A stretch of 7,690 nt of DNA from Chitinophagaceae bacterium UBA5175. GTDB taxonomy: Bacteria; Bacteroidota; Bacteroidia; Chitinophagales; Chitinophagaceae. The stretch lies in NCBI GenBank assembly GCA_002413325.1, contig DHWT01000141.1, positions 955 through 8,644 of the forward strand. Direction: 5' to 3'. Positions 5,827 through 7,690 of the stretch are shown here, piece after piece; position 1 is the first letter of the stretch, and each line of letters begins with the position of its first letter. Under the pieces are notes generated by a model. It worked only from the letters and a program-made list of their open reading frames with translations, was not told the origin of the DNA and searched no databases. The position numbers and the translations under genes were made by a program.

Positions 5827-6591
5827 ATGAAGGGCCTCTCCAGCAAATTGTACACGATTTATGCCCTGTTCTGGTTCGTTTTTTTCACCTTGCTTGCATT
5901 TCCATTGGTCATCATTTTCTCTTTTTTCGGAAAAAGAAGGGGAGGTAACCTGATCTGTGCTATGGCCAGGGTCTGGGCCGACATATGGTATTTCCTCGTG
6001 GGTATCCGGCATGAAAATATTTTCGAGTCCCCCTATGATCCGGCCGGGAATTATATTTTCCTGTTCAATCATATTTCCTACATGGATATACCTTCTCTTT
6101 TCAAAGCAATCCGTAAGCAGCCCTTTCGTATGCTGGGTAAGGAGGAAATCAAAAACATCCCGGTGTTCGGATTTATTTACAGCCGCGGGGCGGTGATGGT
6201 GGACCGGAGCAGCAGAAAACGCCGGGCCCAGAGCGTTCATGATCTGAAAAATCTGCTGGGCCATCACATATCCGTTGGCATTTTCCCCGAAGGCACATTC
6301 AATGAAACCGGGAATCCCCTGAAATCATTTTACGACGGGGCCTTTCGTATCGCTATTGAAACGCAGACGCCCGTAAAGCCGGTCCTGTTCCTGGATAACT
6401 ATTCTTTAATGCATTATCATTCCCTGTTCAGTTTAAAACCTGGCAGGTCGAGGGCTGTTTTTCTGGAAGAAGTCAGCCCGGAAGGTTATAATATGCAGGA
6501 TATTTCCAGGTTTAAACAAAAAGTCTTCGATATGATGGAAAGCAAGCTGAGAGCCTATCATGCCTCCTGGATTCAAACCGGGAACAAATAA
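5827..6591 (+). CDS. plsC: 1-acyl-sn-glycerol-3-phosphate acyltransferase (PlsC family)
   Basis: This 254-residue membrane-bound acyltransferase is expected to move an acyl chain to the sn-2 position of lysophosphatidic acid, giving phosphatidic acid for phospholipid synthesis. A hydrophobic N-terminal segment (about residues 9-34) anchors it in the inner membrane. The four family motifs are present: NHISYMD (81-87, catalytic H82 and D87, the HX4D box), RGAVMVDR (120-127), FPEGTF (153-158, phosphate binding) and PVKPV (182-186). Length is normal. I start it at the ATG at 5827 rather than the TTG directly before it; the A/T-rich stretch upstream with no Shine-Dalgarno fits Bacteroidota initiation. 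It diverges from mtaB and is followed 48 bp later by priA on the same strand. Some bacteria use close relatives of PlsC to acylate ornithine or other lipids, so the acceptor is inferred. Confidence 0.9.
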   Translation: MKGLSSKLYTIYALFWFVFFTLLAFPLVIIFSFFGKRRGGNLICAMARVWADIWYFLVGIRHENIFESPYDPAGNYIFLFNHISYMDIPSLFKAIRKQPFRMLGKEEIKNIPVFGFIYSRGAVMVDRSSRKRRAQSVHDLKNLLGHHISVGIFPEGTFNETGNPLKSFYDGAFRIAIETQTPVKPVLFLDNYSLMHYHSLFSLKPGRSRAVFLEEVSPEGYNMQDISRFKQKVFDMMESKLRAYHASWIQTGNK

Positions 6592-6639
6592 ACTTAAGCA
6601 GTCACCCGGTTGTATTATACATGTAATCCGATATAGATA

Positions 6640-7690
6640 TTGTACGCAGAAATCATCATACCGCTGGCGCTTCCCAGGAACTACACCTGGCAGGTTCCGG
6701 ATTCTTTTCTGGAAACCCTTCAGCCGGGATGCCGTGTGGAAGTATCCCTTAAAAACAAAAAATACGCCGGCATCATCAAACGGTTTATAACCGAAAAACC
6801 GGAAGCTTTTGATCCGCGGCCGATCGAATCAGTGCTGGACGCGGAACCCCTGATCTATCAGGAACAGCTGCAGCTCTGGGAATGGATCGCCGGGTATTAT
6901 ATGTGCTCGGAGGGTGAAGTCATGGCCGCTTCCCTGCCTGCCCATTTTAAGCTGAGCAGCGAAAGCACCCTGGTATTCGATGAACGCTTCGGTGATGATT
7001 TTTCTTCCCTGGATCACGACGAATACCTGGTGGCAGAAGCCCTCTTGTTAAAGAAGGAACTGAAAATTCCGGAAGTGCAGGAAATCCTACATGGCGCAGC
7101 TGCCTATCCGGTGGTCAAACGGCTCATTGACCATTCGGTATGTTATGTATATGAATCCCTGAAAGAACTCTACAAGCCCAAGACAGAAACATTTATCTCC
7201 CTGCACCCGGACTATGCCGCGGAAGAAAAACTCGAGGCCTTGCTGAATCAGGACAAGAAATGGTCGCGCTCCGAAAAGCAGATGGAACTGCTGCTTTCCT
7301 TTCTGCATATCCGGAAAACAGAACCCGAAGTGTCGCGTCCTTCCCTGCTGAAAAAATCCGGAGCCTCCGATGCACAGCTGAAAGCCCTGGTCACAAAAAA
7401 TATCCTCGTCGCCGAACAGCGTCCGGTGGACCGGCTGCGGGTTCTGCCCCGGAATATTCAGGTTCCTTTTATTTTATCTGCGGTACAGGAAACGGCGCTG
7501 GCCGGAATCCGGAAACAATTTGAATCGAAGGGCGTCTGCCTCCTGCATGGATATACTTCCAGCGGCAAAACCCAGGTGTATATCAAACTGATAGAACAAC
7601 AGCTGCTGGAAAACAAACAGGTGCTGTATCTCGTGCCGGAAATCGCACTCACTTCCCAGATTGTGCGGCGGCTGCAGTCCCATTTCGGAG
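6640..7690 (+). CDS. priA: Primosomal protein N' (replication restart helicase PriA), N-terminal part
   Basis: The frame is open from a TTG at 6640 to the window edge: 350 codons, about half of a usual PriA. PriA recognises stalled forks and D-loops, unwinds with 3'->5' polarity and loads the replicative helicase through the primosome. The start YAEIIIPLALPRNYTWQVP is the typical N-terminal 3'-DNA-binding domain (about 1-105), and a winged-helix region follows. The helicase domain opens with the Walker A loop GYTSSGKT (304-311, Lys310) and motif Ia LVPEIALTSQ (331-340). The DEAH box, zinc-binding cysteines and C-terminal domain lie beyond the window. A TAG stands two codons before the TTG in frame and the next in-frame ATG is at 6901, inside the domain, so TTG is the best start. 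It is likely co-transcribed with plsC. Confidence 0.93.
   Translation, partial: MYAEIIIPLALPRNYTWQVPDSFLETLQPGCRVEVSLKNKKYAGIIKRFITEKPEAFDPRPIESVLDAEPLIYQEQLQLWEWIAGYYMCSEGEVMAASLPAHFKLSSESTLVFDERFGDDFSSLDHDEYLVAEALLLKKELKIPEVQEILHGAAAYPVVKRLIDHSVCYVYESLKELYKPKTETFISLHPDYAAEEKLEALLNQDKKWSRSEKQMELLLSFLHIRKTEPEVSRPSLLKKSGASDAQLKALVTKNILVAEQRPVDRLRVLPRNIQVPFILSAVQETALAGIRKQFESKGVCLLHGYTSSGKTQVYIKLIEQQLLENKQVLYLVPEIALTSQIVRRLQSHFG

Noticed and set aside
5779..6267. 162-codon minus-strand open frame across the start of plsC
   Set aside because: It is antisense to the conserved acyltransferase motifs of plsC and has no family resemblance.

Overview
The window reads as a chromosomal housekeeping stretch from a member of the Bacteroidota, probably near the Chitinophagaceae/Sphingobacteriia. 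That placement is inferred from three things. Copies of the phylum's -7 promoter hexamer TAnnTTTG stand before both tRNAs and before two protein genes. Ribosome-binding sites of the Shine-Dalgarno type are missing throughout. There is also a small lipoprotein with an 'SCSKS'-type lipobox, and the protein sequences look typical of that phylum. No phage, transposon, CRISPR or defence module is visible.

Layout. Positions 1-180 hold two divergent tRNA genes, a partial one on the minus strand and tRNA-Lys(CTT) on the plus strand, with back-to-back promoters between them. A perfect 17-bp hairpin at 234-271 separates tRNA-Lys from a long minus-strand block. Read in its own 5'->3' order, that block is a SulP anion transporter with STAS domain (3909->2218), a DHA3-type MFS exporter (2187->880), a 58-codon frame with no credible start that looks like a gene tail (829->653), and a small lipoprotein (656->276).

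Positions 3910-4396 look like a non-coding gap but hold a decayed plus-strand gene (4035-about 4404). Its pieces, read across three frames, match the beginning and the very end of an AlkC-like DNA alkylation repair protein. It carries a nonsense codon, two one-base deletions and a large internal deletion. It converges on mtaB (minus, 5671->4397), the radical-SAM methylthiotransferase for t6A37 of tRNA. A 155-bp divergent spacer then leads to plsC (plus, 5827-6591), a phospholipid acyltransferase, and to priA (plus, from a TTG at 6640, running off the window), the replication-restart helicase.

The genes serve separate core functions: tRNA supply and modification, anion transport and efflux, membrane lipid synthesis, and replication restart. 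I see no single new system. The most notable points are the heavily decayed alkC-like pseudogene, the very short or absent leaders implied for sulP and mtaB, and the orphan gene tail that overlaps the lipoprotein start by ATGA.
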